Source: a virus
Length of the DNA stretch: 64,000 nucleotides
Reading direction: 5' to 3' (one strand)
IMG/VR virus record: IMGVR_UViG_3300032050_000029
Span: 1 to 64,000 of that record
The notes beneath the pieces were generated by a model. The model saw nothing but the letters and a program-made list of their open reading frames with translations, did not search any database and was not told where the DNA came from. The position numbers and the translations under genes are program-made. Of the stretch, positions 47,771 through 56,352 are shown one piece after another. The number at the start of each line of letters is the position of its first letter. Position 1 is the first letter of the stretch.

Positions 47771-48492
47771 TATCCTTTTTTTAGATTTTTATCATGACCA
47801 CCTTTAATTACTTCTTGTGCTACATCAGCATCGGCACCATAAGCGCCTTTAGGTCCATTCTTTTGAGGATCTTTAATAGGACGACCCCATGTTCCTGGTG
47901 CTTGAGTTAAAAATGAATTAACTCTAGCATAACCCCACTGTTCTTGTCCTGCACCAGGTCTATGACCACTTTTCCATGCAGCCATTCCACGACGCATTAC
48001 TATTCTAAGAAGCGGTAAAGGAACACCTGTTTCCTCGCTCTTTTTCTTTAACCCAGTTTCAATAGCATCATTATCAATCGGCGAACGATCCCCACCTGCG
48101 TCATCCTCATTAATCATAAATGGAAGAATACTAAAATCCTTGATCTCTTTTTCTATTTTAAGATCATTTTCTTTAAGCTTTTGATAGAGTTCCCAATTAA
48201 TGATAGATTCATTTTTAGTGTCCTTTTCATCATCAGCATAGATATCCTGATAATTCTTAGTATGTTTAGAAGGTTTTAGGAGTTTCTTTCCTTTGGTGTC
48301 GCCTGGTAATTCTTTATAAGCAGAAGGATCATTATCAGGTTTAGCAGCCTGGTCTTTCATTTGATCCACTTTCTTGCGGGCAGTTGAGGTTGATATACCT
48401 TTAAAGTATCCGTGGCCTTTTATTTTATCCTCGAAGTCTTTTTCTTCTTTCTTTTCAGTTAAGAAGTTAACAAACGTTTTAATAAATTTCAT
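47770..48492 (-). CDS. Head-leader protein with DUF5824-like C-terminal domain
   Basis: 240 residues: leader MKFIKTFVNFLTE|K (13), a disordered charged middle, MINE|D at residue 129, and a C-terminal domain with VMRRGMAAWKSGHRPGAGQE and QWGYARVNSFLTQAPGTWGR, which resembles DUF5824 proteins from large phages and giant viruses. Unknown biochemical role. A terminator lies 44 bases upstream. Confidence 0.7.
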   Translation of the reverse strand: MKFIKTFVNFLTEKKEEKDFEDKIKGHGYFKGISTSTARKKVDQMKDQAAKPDNDPSAYKELPGDTKGKKLLKPSKHTKNYQDIYADDEKDTKNESIINWELYQKLKENDLKIEKEIKDFSILPFMINEDDAGGDRSPIDNDAIETGLKKKSEETGVPLPLLRIVMRRGMAAWKSGHRPGAGQEQWGYARVNSFLTQAPGTWGRPIKDPQKNGPKGAYGADADVAQEVIKGGHDKNLKKG

Positions 48493-48535
48493 GTTAGGAT
48501 ATCTTTTTTTATTTATTCATCATAACATAGAGAAA

Positions 48536-48557
48536 TAAAAAGGGACCGAAGTCCCTT
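48536..48557 (-). terminator. Intrinsic terminator with TTCG tetraloop
   Basis: On the minus strand AAGGGAC-TTCG-GTCCCTT then TTTTATTT. It follows the gene ending at 48556 and precedes the head-leader block, so it separates two transcription units. Confidence 0.88.
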
Positions 48558-48804
48558 ATTTTTTAATTTCTTCTATTCCTAATTCTTGATGAATCCGTTT
48601 GGTAACTTCTTCGGCAATTTTTGCCTGACCAAACATTGTCCATTCACCATCTGATAAAATCTTATTAATGTCAGATGCTAGTCCGGTTTCTAGGATTAAA
48701 GAGTCAACCTTACCGGTATACCATTTAATAACCCGGTCAGACCCGCCTTCATTAAATAGGCGAATAACCTGTTGATTATCTATGTATCTTTTATGGAATC
48801 CCAT
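48556..48804 (-). CDS. Small protein, unknown
   Basis: 82 residues: MGFHKRYIDNQQVIRLFNEG, then KWYTGKVDSLILETGLASDI; helical with an amphipathic end. Start abuts the stop of the gene above by one base. Unknown function. Confidence 0.5.
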   Translation of the reverse strand: MGFHKRYIDNQQVIRLFNEGGSDRVIKWYTGKVDSLILETGLASDINKILSDGEWTMFGQAKIAEEVTKRIHQELGIEEIKK

Positions 48805-49379
48805 TATGCTTCAGTTACTGGGTCTACTTCATTAGCAATAGATACAGTCTCTGTAGATTCTTCAATATCATTGATGATATTAGGATCTGCTAATTGATCA
48901 TCAATTTGAGATAGCTTAGCATGATTTTCACGAAGTTGTTGATTATCTTGGTGGGCACGTTGTACAGCACCGGCCAAAGTTTCTCCACATACAGCCATTA
49001 ATTCAATAAAGGCTTTGGCTTCATGGAATCCATTTCCGGTCATTTTAGTAACCATTGACCAAAGAATAGTTACATTGGCAGATCTTAATTGGATCTTACC
49101 ATCCCAATCCTTTGTCTTAATAATGATATCTTTCTGCTCGCGAAGATTATGATATAACATAACCAAGCCAGTTGCAGTGGTATGACCCCAAGGAGCATCC
49201 TTTTCAAGAAATTTAACAAGACGATCAAAAATCTTTTTGTTGTTAAGATCAATGGTATACTCTCTTTCCTGCATTTCTTTAAGAAGCTTTTCATTAAGCT
49301 CCATAAGTTCCTTTTGTTTAGCAATTAATTCGCTTTTCTTTAAAGGCTCTTGTACTACTGTTTCTTCGTTGTTTTCCAT
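48804..49379 (-). CDS. Coiled-coil protein, unknown
   Basis: 191 residues, long charged helix (KSELIAKQKELMELNEKLLK...), a globular middle (WGHTTATGLVMLYHNLREQK and ANVTILWSMVTKMTGNGFHE) and an acidic tail (DIEESTETVSIANEVDPVTE). Possibly a structural or scaffolding protein; not recognised. Confidence 0.5.
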   Translation of the reverse strand: MENNEETVVQEPLKKSELIAKQKELMELNEKLLKEMQEREYTIDLNNKKIFDRLVKFLEKDAPWGHTTATGLVMLYHNLREQKDIIIKTKDWDGKIQLRSANVTILWSMVTKMTGNGFHEAKAFIELMAVCGETLAGAVQRAHQDNQQLRENHAKLSQIDDQLADPNIINDIEESTETVSIANEVDPVTEA

Positions 49380-49381
49380 GT

Positions 49382-49609
49382 TTATTTTTCTGTTTGAATT
49401 TGTGGAGGAATTGGGTTAAAGTCTTTATTTACATGATCGCATTTTAAACATGCAAGTGTATCCATCGGAATTAAACGAGCGTTGCCATCAGGTGAAATAA
49501 GTGGACTTAATCTTCTTAAAAAGAAGATTGGTCTAAATGTATTGTTACCACAGCTTTCACAAACAACTTCCGTTGTGTTATTAATATCTAAGTTCATTTG
49601 CTGTTGCAT
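49382..49609 (-). CDS. Zinc-ribbon-type small protein
   Basis: 75 residues from the ATG at 49609 (MQQQMNLDINNTTEVVCESC). CESCGNNTF and CLKCDHVN give a four-Cys zinc ribbon, which suggests binding to nucleic acid or RNA polymerase. The longer 49666 start would overlap kdsB and is rejected. Unknown role. Confidence 0.65.
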   Translation of the reverse strand: MQQQMNLDINNTTEVVCESCGNNTFRPIFFLRRLSPLISPDGNARLIPMDTLACLKCDHVNKDFNPIPPQIQTEK

Positions 49610-49625
49610 AATACAGTATTTAGTT

Positions 49626-50345
49626 TTATATTGATTGTTTTCTATTTTGTTTAAGATATGTTTCAATCATTTTTAAGTCTTCTGGTGTATCAACACCTTT
49701 AGCAGCATGAAGAACTGTATTACATACAAATGATATTCCAGAATCTGCCCATCTTAACTGTTCTAAAGATTCTGCAATCTCATTTTCTGTTTGTGTTTTA
49801 AGCTTTACTATCTTTTCTACAATCTCCTTAGGAAATGCATATGCCCCAATATGCTTTTCTACATCAGGACTAAAAAGATAAGAACTGCTCCTGGTAAACA
49901 TTACAACCTTTTTACCAGACTTAATGAGTTTTACTACATTTCTATTGGTTAGTTCTTCTTTGGATAAAAGAGATGATAATGTAGAAACTGATTGTGTGTT
50001 TCTATTTGCCAGATTAATAAGAGAGTTAATATCTCTAAATGATATACCAGGTTCATCGCCTTGTATGTTTATAAGAATATCATATGATAGATCTTTAGCA
50101 GCTTCTAATACGCGATCTGTGCCGGTTTTACATTCACCTGTCATTATACATTTACCACCAAATTCATTAACCTTAGTGCGGATTCTTTCATCGTCTGTTG
50201 CCACATAGACTTCATCTGCCAATGATTTTTTACATTCTTCATAAACCCATTGGATCATTATTTTATCTAAGATCTTAACAAGTGGTTTTGCAGGTAGTCT
50301 AGTTGATCCCCATCTTGCAGGGATAATTATAATTGTCTTTTTCAT
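49626..50345 (-). CDS. kdsB: 3-deoxy-manno-octulosonate cytidylyltransferase (CMP-Kdo synthetase)
   Basis: 239 residues: IIIIPARWGSTRLPAKPLVK, VYVATDDERI, MTGECKTGTDRVLEAA, NIQGDEPGIS, GAYAFPKEI and GISFVCNTVL-type segments all fit KdsB. It links Kdo to CMP for LPS. With the KdsD-like enzyme at 3955, two of the four Kdo steps are present. KdsA and KdsC are not seen in this window. Overlaps the next gene by 4 bases. Confidence 0.88.
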   Translation of the reverse strand: MKKTIIIIPARWGSTRLPAKPLVKILDKIMIQWVYEECKKSLADEVYVATDDERIRTKVNEFGGKCIMTGECKTGTDRVLEAAKDLSYDILINIQGDEPGISFRDINSLINLANRNTQSVSTLSSLLSKEELTNRNVVKLIKSGKKVVMFTRSSSYLFSPDVEKHIGAYAFPKEIVEKIVKLKTQTENEIAESLEQLRWADSGISFVCNTVLHAAKGVDTPEDLKMIETYLKQNRKQSI

Positions 50346-50935
50346 AATAAAATTTGTTTACATTTATCTAAAAAACTTTTTGTTACTCTTCTTCCTTCAA
50401 AATGATGATATATTTTATTTGCATAAGTAGTTCCTATACCAAACATTTTACCATCTTTAAATTTCCATTTAGGAATTTCAACGTGGCTTGGGTACATTAA
50501 CACTACTGGCATATTCTTTTCTCTTGCTCTATAGGTTAATTCTCCACCAACATCCCAAATTTTAGTTCCTTGAAAACTAGGTCTTCCTAACTCTTCATAT
50601 GTCTTTTTTGAAAAAGCAATAAAGGCCGGGCTTGCATAATCAGGCGCACCTGGTATATGATTAGGATTTTGTGCTACTGAATATAATCCCATATTCTTTA
50701 ATGCCCAGTCTCGTGCTTCTTTAATCACATCTTTATTTAGAGGAATGCAATCAATATCAAATACTATTGCATATTCCCAATTACTATTTCTTAAATGAGA
50801 ATCTACCGTATGGGCATGACCCTCCCATACTTTAGGTTTAATTTGTATAATCTTTTCTCCAAATTTTTCGAATACCTTTCTTTGGTTTTCTACAACTTCA
50901 TGTGGAATAACATCATTATAAACAGTTATTATCAT
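50342..50935 (-). CDS. Glycosyltransferase-like protein
   Basis: 197 residues: AIVFDIDCIPLNKDVI (DxD-type), then SPAFIAFSKKTYEELGRPSF and VGGELTYRAREKNMPVV. GT-A fold likely. It would make a sugar transfer in the Kdo/LPS run. Family not certain. Confidence 0.6.
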   Translation of the reverse strand: MIITVYNDVIPHEVVENQRKVFEKFGEKIIQIKPKVWEGHAHTVDSHLRNSNWEYAIVFDIDCIPLNKDVIKEARDWALKNMGLYSVAQNPNHIPGAPDYASPAFIAFSKKTYEELGRPSFQGTKIWDVGGELTYRAREKNMPVVLMYPSHVEIPKWKFKDGKMFGIGTTYANKIYHHFEGRRVTKSFLDKCKQILL

Positions 50936-50941
50936 ATTCTT

Positions 50942-51505
50942 TTATTTTTTTCCATTAGGTTTTACTTTATTATATCCTCCCATTGGAGCAACATAAAAAA
51001 TATCTTTTGTAACCTTTATTCTATCGGTTTTATTAATTACTCTTTCTAAGAAATGCCAATCAGGTGTTTTAACAGAACAGTCAAATAACCATTTATATTG
51101 AAGATAAAATGAAGTCTTTATTGCAAAATTACAACCAACATTTCCGCTATGTAAACAGCACCCCTTTGATGTAGTTTCAGAACATTTATTACATACCCTA
51201 GGAATCACCTTAGGTGGATAATATGGGTTAGACGCATCCTGTGACATTCTAAAAACAACAACATCGAAATTATTATCAAGCTGTTTACTAAATCCTTTAA
51301 CTAAATAGTCGTCGTCATCTAGAAAAATAATCCAATCACTATCTTTAACTTGAGATAATCCTGCATTTCTATTACCACAACCTCTACCATCCTTAACATG
51401 ACTAATGGCAAAAATATTATGATTTGTGCCTTCATCTGTTATAGATTTTATAGCTCTATCTAACGTATCTCTATGTAAAGTTGGAATAATATAATCAATC
51501 TTCAT
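50942..51505 (-). CDS. Glycosyltransferase, family 2
   Basis: 187 residues: DYIIPTLHRDTLDRAIKSIT and DWIIFLDDDDYLVKGF (DDDD metal site) with CGNRNAG. Short compared with typical GT2 proteins (over 250), so it may be a minimal domain. It is part of a four-gene glycosyltransferase cluster (50342-53666). Confidence 0.75.
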   Translation of the reverse strand: MKIDYIIPTLHRDTLDRAIKSITDEGTNHNIFAISHVKDGRGCGNRNAGLSQVKDSDWIIFLDDDDYLVKGFSKQLDNNFDVVVFRMSQDASNPYYPPKVIPRVCNKCSETTSKGCCLHSGNVGCNFAIKTSFYLQYKWLFDCSVKTPDWHFLERVINKTDRIKVTKDIFYVAPMGGYNKVKPNGKK

Positions 51506-51509
51506 ATTA

Positions 51510-52184
51510 CTACTTTACATTATTATTTTTCATCATTTCAGAATAATCACGATGTGCATTTTGGATATCGCTATGACTTGGTCTTTGCCAAGCAATCGGA
51601 GGATGATATGCGTATGTTTCTAGATTAGGTTGAATATATGCACCTAGATATGTATCAATAGGACAATCAAAATACGGCTTCTTTTCCAATACAGTATCTA
51701 AAATCAAATCATACGCAGTATGATTCACTGCATAACATGTAGTTGTTATAATTCTTTTTGCCTTAACAAAAAACTTATTAAATTTTTCAGGAACAAATTT
51801 ACCACCACGTGTTTCATGAACACCACCAAAGTATAAAAGATCCCATTTATTAGGTAATGTTTTTATAGACTCTTCAAACATTTTATTCAAATCGTCTATA
51901 AAATCGCAATCATCTTCGATGATTAAAACATTTTTCCAACCGTTTTGTTTTGCTAAACTATAAACATTAACATGACTTGCAATACAACCCATAGCGCCGG
52001 CAAACGATGTTTCTTTACCTTCAAAGTTATCACTTTTCCATCCCATAGGATTTCCATCAATCGCATTAAATCTACTTACCTTAATGTTATGTTTCTTAAA
52101 TTGTTTCTGCATTTCTTCCCATCTATCATTACGCTTAGCGAGATTGATACAGATTACTTTATCGAAGTATTCATTAATTTTCAT
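51510..52184 (-). CDS. LPS-type glycosyltransferase, family 25
   Basis: 224 residues: VICINLAKRNDRWEEMQKQF, SRFNAIDGNPMGW, GAMGCIASHVNVYSLAKQNG, VLIIEDDCDF and YFGG. These match GT25 (LgtB/LpsA-like) motifs, which add Gal or similar sugars to LPS. Confidence 0.85.
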   Translation of the reverse strand: MKINEYFDKVICINLAKRNDRWEEMQKQFKKHNIKVSRFNAIDGNPMGWKSDNFEGKETSFAGAMGCIASHVNVYSLAKQNGWKNVLIIEDDCDFIDDLNKMFEESIKTLPNKWDLLYFGGVHETRGGKFVPEKFNKFFVKAKRIITTTCYAVNHTAYDLILDTVLEKKPYFDCPIDTYLGAYIQPNLETYAYHPPIAWQRPSHSDIQNAHRDYSEMMKNNNVK

Positions 52185-52190
52185 AAATAA

Positions 52191-53666
52191 TTATATCTTA
52201 TTTCTTAATTTTCTACTAGCCTGAAAATGTTCAATAATAGGTACTGCATTAGGATATAATGCTCTCATACTATCAAATATAAATGTGTATTCGGCAGGTA
52301 GATTATCAGTCTTAATCTTTCCTTCACTTTCCATTTCTTTAATCACTGCGCCTAAGTTCCATTGTTCAAATGTTTTTGCATTAGGACCTTCGCTTATGTT
52401 AATTCTCTGCCATCTTTTACAGAGTTCTCTGGTCTTATTATTATTTGCCATAAAAATAGTACCGCTTAGGCATTCATCCTTTCTCCATCTAAAGTCTTGC
52501 CACCTAACTGCAATATCATAGTTATAGTTTTCAAAAAGAACCGGTTTACTGTGTACTATGGCATCAGAGTCAACATATAAAAGATTTTTTCCTTGATGCT
52601 TATTTAACATGTCTTCCATAAACTTAGCCTTAAATCTGGTGTTTGCCTGCCAATCACCAAGATTCTTAACACCTACTACGTCGTGATTAAGACCTAATCT
52701 ACTAAGAGATCTGATTAATTTTTTGGCTTCATCTTCATACGGAGTGTTAAGTGTATAGTATGCAACAATTACCAGATCAGATAGAGAAGATGTTGTGTTA
52801 ATGACTTCTTTAGGCGGTTCTTGTAGTTCTACTTTATCAACACCACTCACAGTTTTTACCAAAGGTATCACCGCCTCTAATGGAGTAGGTGTCATTGTCA
52901 TTATCTTGGTTGAACTCTTTGAAGATAATTTAGAGATAGAGGCTACAAGATTTGCTGTATATGTACCTAATCTTTGTCTAAATGTTTCTGATGGAACTTT
53001 AGGATATGCTCCATGAAAATGAGTTTCTGCATGAATATTAGTATTTCCTAAATCAAATCCTAATAAGTAGATTTCACGATATCCCGCCAGGATTGCAAAT
53101 TGAATTGCACAATACCCACTATTATCCCCATGACAAAATTCCTTAAGAGAAAGACCAAACCCTGTTCTATCATGTGTACTAACGTCTGACTCAATAATAG
53201 ATGTAAAGTGTTCAAGCCCAGCATACCTAAGGTTATTCCTAACATCAACATAAGATCCATTTATCTCCTGGATATACTTATGTCCCTTATTAATTATAAA
53301 ATGGCTACTCTTTGCCTTGGATGTAATATTTTGTACAGGTGCACCAACCTTGCCAAAAAAGCTATAATCCATTGTGATAAAGAATGTAGGATTTCTTACC
53401 AGATCGATTGACTTATTTACACAAATAACATCTTCACCATTTAGAAATGAAAGATTTACATCTTTAATTGAAGGACCACCGCCTAGAATAAAAACTCTTG
53501 TAGAACTCTTTGCAGAAAAACTTGTTCTCTTATTTATAGGTACACTAGGTCCATTATTTATTTGTGGTACTTGCCTTTGTGGTTGTACCTGGTTTGTAAC
53601 CTGTATTGGCCTATTGGGTTGTACTCTAGTTGGGTTAACAATTATTTTAGGAATTCTCCTTTTCAT
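52191..53666 (-). CDS. DUF115/6-HMP-PPK-like plus glycosyltransferase fusion
   Basis: 491 residues from the ATG at 53666 (MKRRIPKIIVNPTRVQPNRP). After a Pro/Gln-rich linker comes FILGGGPSIKDVNLSFLNG, then GFDLGN and IHAETHFHGAYP, as in DUF115-type sugar-transfer-related domains (GGGPS). The last about 180 residues hold a GT-A-like domain with NLLYVDSDAIVHSKPV. The start at 53756 would place the terminator inside the gene, so it is rejected. Confidence 0.7.
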   Translation of the reverse strand: MKRRIPKIIVNPTRVQPNRPIQVTNQVQPQRQVPQINNGPSVPINKRTSFSAKSSTRVFILGGGPSIKDVNLSFLNGEDVICVNKSIDLVRNPTFFITMDYSFFGKVGAPVQNITSKAKSSHFIINKGHKYIQEINGSYVDVRNNLRYAGLEHFTSIIESDVSTHDRTGFGLSLKEFCHGDNSGYCAIQFAILAGYREIYLLGFDLGNTNIHAETHFHGAYPKVPSETFRQRLGTYTANLVASISKLSSKSSTKIMTMTPTPLEAVIPLVKTVSGVDKVELQEPPKEVINTTSSLSDLVIVAYYTLNTPYEDEAKKLIRSLSRLGLNHDVVGVKNLGDWQANTRFKAKFMEDMLNKHQGKNLLYVDSDAIVHSKPVLFENYNYDIAVRWQDFRWRKDECLSGTIFMANNNKTRELCKRWQRINISEGPNAKTFEQWNLGAVIKEMESEGKIKTDNLPAEYTFIFDSMRALYPNAVPIIEHFQASRKLRNKI

Positions 53667-53701
53667 CTGCAGGTTCTTAATTTTATTATTTATCTGTAAG
53701 C

Positions 53702-53732
53702 AAAAAAAGAGGATCTGATTACTCAGATCCTC
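53702..53732 (-). terminator. Intrinsic terminator of the gene at 53758
   Basis: GAGGATCTGA and TCAGATCCTC form a perfect 10-bp stem with a 4-base loop, followed on the minus strand by seven T. It lies 26 bases downstream of the stop and before the ATG at 53666. Confidence 0.9.
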
Positions 53733-53757
53733 GATCAAAACTAAGATCTTAACCACC

Positions 53758-53982
53758 TTATGCTTTTTCTACTACCGGTTGAATAGTCTCTTCTTGAGTT
53801 TCATTAATAACAGGATCCTGGCCATTTTCTTGGTTAACCGGTACAAACGCTTTAATTGCTTTAGAAACTAATTCTGCATCTTCAAGCGTGAATGCTCCTT
53901 TTGACTGTGCAATACGAGCGGCCTGGATTAAAACATTGACTGCCTGTGCTTGGGTTAATTCCTGAGGATTTTGATTTTCCAT
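53758..53982 (-). CDS. Small protein, unknown
   Basis: 74 residues, Gln/Glu-rich start (MENQNPQELTQAQAVNVLIQ) then a helix with AARIAQSKGAFTLEDAELVS and an acidic tail (ETQEETIQPVVEKA). This monocistronic gene with its own terminator may be abundant. Not recognised. Confidence 0.6.
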   Translation of the reverse strand: MENQNPQELTQAQAVNVLIQAARIAQSKGAFTLEDAELVSKAIKAFVPVNQENGQDPVINETQEETIQPVVEKA

Positions 53983-54024
53983 ATCTATTGTTTTTTATTT
54001 ATATACAAGTTTACTTATCTTGTT

Positions 54025-54387
54025 TCAAATAATTTCAATAATGTTTTCAGGATCTTTACCAATAGGAACTACAATTGATAAGATACCATTCTCAACAGAT
54101 GCCTTTACTTTTTTAACATCAGCATCTTCTGGTAGAGTAAATGTTTTGTCAAAAGCAGAAGTCCAATGATTTTCTTTTTCACAGATAACATTAAGACGGC
54201 CTTTGATGATCTTAACCTTTAGGTCTTCTTTAGTTAAACCAGGTACTGCAATTTCCAACTTATAACCATCATCAGTTTTTTCTGAATAGTGATTACCTAA
54301 TGAAGTTACTGTTGTTGACCATGTAGGCCAATCTTTAAATGTGTCCTTTAGCAGATCATCAAAATGATTTGAATTGTAATAAAACAT
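54025..54387 (-). CDS. Small heat-shock protein, Hsp20/alpha-crystallin
   Basis: 120 residues: YKLEIAVPGLTKEDLKVKII, then GRLNVICEKENHW, FTLPEDADVKKVKASVENGI and LSIVVPIGKD. The alpha-crystallin domain is complete and ends in the IxI-type tail. It prevents aggregation; common in cyanophage-like T4 relatives. Confidence 0.9.
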   Translation of the reverse strand: MFYYNSNHFDDLLKDTFKDWPTWSTTVTSLGNHYSEKTDDGYKLEIAVPGLTKEDLKVKIIKGRLNVICEKENHWTSAFDKTFTLPEDADVKKVKASVENGILSIVVPIGKDPENIIEII

Positions 54388-54538
54388 AGCTTAATTTTTT
54401 TTTAGTTTTTTATTATAATAGAGTTTCCCCTATTTGTTTATTATAACTATAAAAACCATGCAAAACTATATTTTTAAGAAAACACTACAAAAAATGTCAT
54501 GGATTTCATGAAAACTCAAAAGTGTCTATGACAATAAG

Positions 54539-54682
54539 TCAGCGACCTTGACCTCTATATGGCTTAACGTAATTCTTTGATTTCTTATTCTTAGACTGTT
54601 TAGTCTTAGCCTGAACCCCAGGTCTACATACCTTAGGTTTACTTTTGAAAGAATTTGTTACACCGGCTTTAGCTTTTGCCAT
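54539..54682 (-). CDS. Small very basic conserved phage protein
   Basis: 47 residues: MAKAKAGVTNSFKSKPKVCR, later SKNKKSKNYVKPYRGQGR. The KSKNY.K.Y.GQGR end is familiar in short basic phage proteins of T4-like marine phages. Likely binds nucleic acid. Its stop lies just outside the T-rich non-coding part at 54388-54538, where no other gene or clear promoter is seen. Confidence 0.6.
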   Translation of the reverse strand: MAKAKAGVTNSFKSKPKVCRPGVQAKTKQSKNKKSKNYVKPYRGQGR

Positions 54683-54699
54683 TTCATATTTTCTATTTT

Positions 54700-55581
54700 T
54701 TAGAGGCTTGTTAACATATCCATCAATTCTTGCTGAGGGAACATATCAACTTTATCTTTTCTTGTATTGGTATGAGTCCAAAGTCCTTTGGCTTTACCAT
54801 AATAAGCATCTTCATTCCATTCAAATGCGGCAGCACCATTCTCCTTAATTAAAGCAGGTAATCCTGATCTAACATCAATGTTGTCTCTTTCAGCAATCCA
54901 AAGAATCCAAAGTCTTAATGATTCAATTTGAGCGTCTGAATAGCGATGCCATATTTTATGACCACGGAACGGCTTTGCTAATTCAACAGTTTGTGATTGT
55001 GTAACTTGAGTACCTGCATATGTTTTACCATTTACTACATACCCAAAATTACATACCTCAATTCCTACTGAATTCTTATGCATTTTTTGAGATCCACATT
55101 GACCTAAGTGCCATCCATAATTTCCTTCAGGAAATGCTTGGACCATTACACCATCGTACTTATCGTCATTACCTCTAACCGAAGGGCCTCCTAGAACAAA
55201 TTCAGTTGCGATTTTTCCACGAGTATCCTTTGCCCAGCTATCAATAGTGTTATAAGGATTATGCCATCCTGCGGTATGGTGAAGGAATACCCATTCAGGT
55301 TTAATAGGACCTGGCAGGTATTCATCAGTAGGCATATAATAGCGATTAACTATTAATCCATTTGATGTCGTATAAACTTTTTCCGAAGCATCAGTAGTAG
55401 CAACACCCATAGCGTTCCAAGTGGCAGGACCCACAATACCATCAGCGGTAAGACCATTTGCGGCTTGCCATTTTTTAACAGCGGCTTCAGTTCCTGGTCC
55501 AAAATTCCCGTCATCTTTAATACCAAGGAATCTTTGTAATTCTTTAACATCATTTCCCTTGGAGCCTTTCTTTAATATCAT
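54700..55581 (-). CDS. Endolysin: N-acetylmuramoyl-L-alanine amidase with peptidoglycan-binding domain
   Basis: 293 residues. N-terminal PG-binding_1 domain about 1-58 (LKKGSKGNDVKELQRFLGIK, then GPATWNAMG) and an amidase_2 domain from about 90: VFLHHTAG (zinc His), YGWHLGQCG and SVGIEVCN. A later His (RGHKIWHRYS) is probably a further zinc ligand. No signal peptide, so a holin or other export route is needed. Confidence 0.9.
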   Translation of the reverse strand: MILKKGSKGNDVKELQRFLGIKDDGNFGPGTEAAVKKWQAANGLTADGIVGPATWNAMGVATTDASEKVYTTSNGLIVNRYYMPTDEYLPGPIKPEWVFLHHTAGWHNPYNTIDSWAKDTRGKIATEFVLGGPSVRGNDDKYDGVMVQAFPEGNYGWHLGQCGSQKMHKNSVGIEVCNFGYVVNGKTYAGTQVTQSQTVELAKPFRGHKIWHRYSDAQIESLRLWILWIAERDNIDVRSGLPALIKENGAAAFEWNEDAYYGKAKGLWTHTNTRKDKVDMFPQQELMDMLTSL

Positions 55582-55596
55582 AATGGTTCATTTTTT

Positions 55597-56310
55597 CTAT
55601 TTATTAGGCTTTCCGCCATTTCTTCTTAAATTCTCTTCTTCATAAATATCAATAAGAGTATCAACAATAGGATCTCTGTGATTTTGAAATAGAGTAATTG
55701 CAGCAAGATGCTTTATTTTCTTTGCGCAATTGTACAAAAATCTAAAGCCGGAGTCACTCTTATTCTTTAAGTCAACCTGGCCATCATCTCCACAGATAAT
55801 CATTTTGGAACGAAGACCTACCCTAGTAACAATCATTTCCATTTGTTCATTGGTAACGTTTTGTGCTTCGTCAACAATAACACACGAGTCAAGAAATGTT
55901 CGGCCTCTCATAAATGAAACTGGCACAATTTCAATTTGACCACTTTGAATAAAGGGATCTATTTTATCCTTACCGTACAAAAGATACATGTTTTGATAAA
56001 TTGGTTGTACCCATGGATCCATCTTTTGGTGAAGATCACCTGGTAGGAATCCTATTTCTTCTTTTGATACAGTAGGTCTTGTAATAATTACTTTTTCAAA
56101 ATGCCTACGGAATAAACCGTCAAGGGCAATTTGACATGCTAATAGCGTTTTACCACTACCTGCTTTACCAGCAAGGAGTGTTATAGTATTTGCTAAGATT
56201 ATATCTTTTGCAGATTTTTGTTCTTCGTTTAGAGGTATCTTAAATTTTATTGGGTTTTTTATAGTTCGTTTTTCACGAAACACTTCATCATCATAGGTTC
56301 TAGCTGGCAT
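55597..56310 (-). CDS. phoH: PhoH-like ATPase
   Basis: 237 residues. LLAGKAGSGKTLLACQIALD is Walker A, VIITRPTVSKEEIGFLPGDL the classic PhoH motif, SCVIVDEAQNVTNEQMEMIV Walker B and GDDGQVDLK the sensor. Likely an RNA helicase-type ATPase. Frequent in marine phages. Confidence 0.95.
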   Translation of the reverse strand: MPARTYDDEVFREKRTIKNPIKFKIPLNEEQKSAKDIILANTITLLAGKAGSGKTLLACQIALDGLFRRHFEKVIITRPTVSKEEIGFLPGDLHQKMDPWVQPIYQNMYLLYGKDKIDPFIQSGQIEIVPVSFMRGRTFLDSCVIVDEAQNVTNEQMEMIVTRVGLRSKMIICGDDGQVDLKNKSDSGFRFLYNCAKKIKHLAAITLFQNHRDPIVDTLIDIYEEENLRRNGGKPNK

Positions 56311-56352
56311 ACCTTTTTATTTTTTTGAGTTAATAAGTTCATAAGTATATAC

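Noticed and set aside
53667-53756. N-terminal extension of the DUF115-like fusion
   Set aside because: The perfect terminator at 53702-53732 lies inside it, so translation most likely begins at 53666.
53998-54027. Class B-like promoter before the gene at 53758
   Set aside because: TGAAAC and TATAAA are present but the spacer is 18 and the GCA before the -10 is missing, so I do not list it.
54388-54538. Possible gene or regulatory RNA in the gap between the Hsp20 and small basic genes
   Set aside because: AT-rich with short frames only; two TATAAT-like boxes occur but no matching -35 at 17 bp, so I see nothing firm in it.
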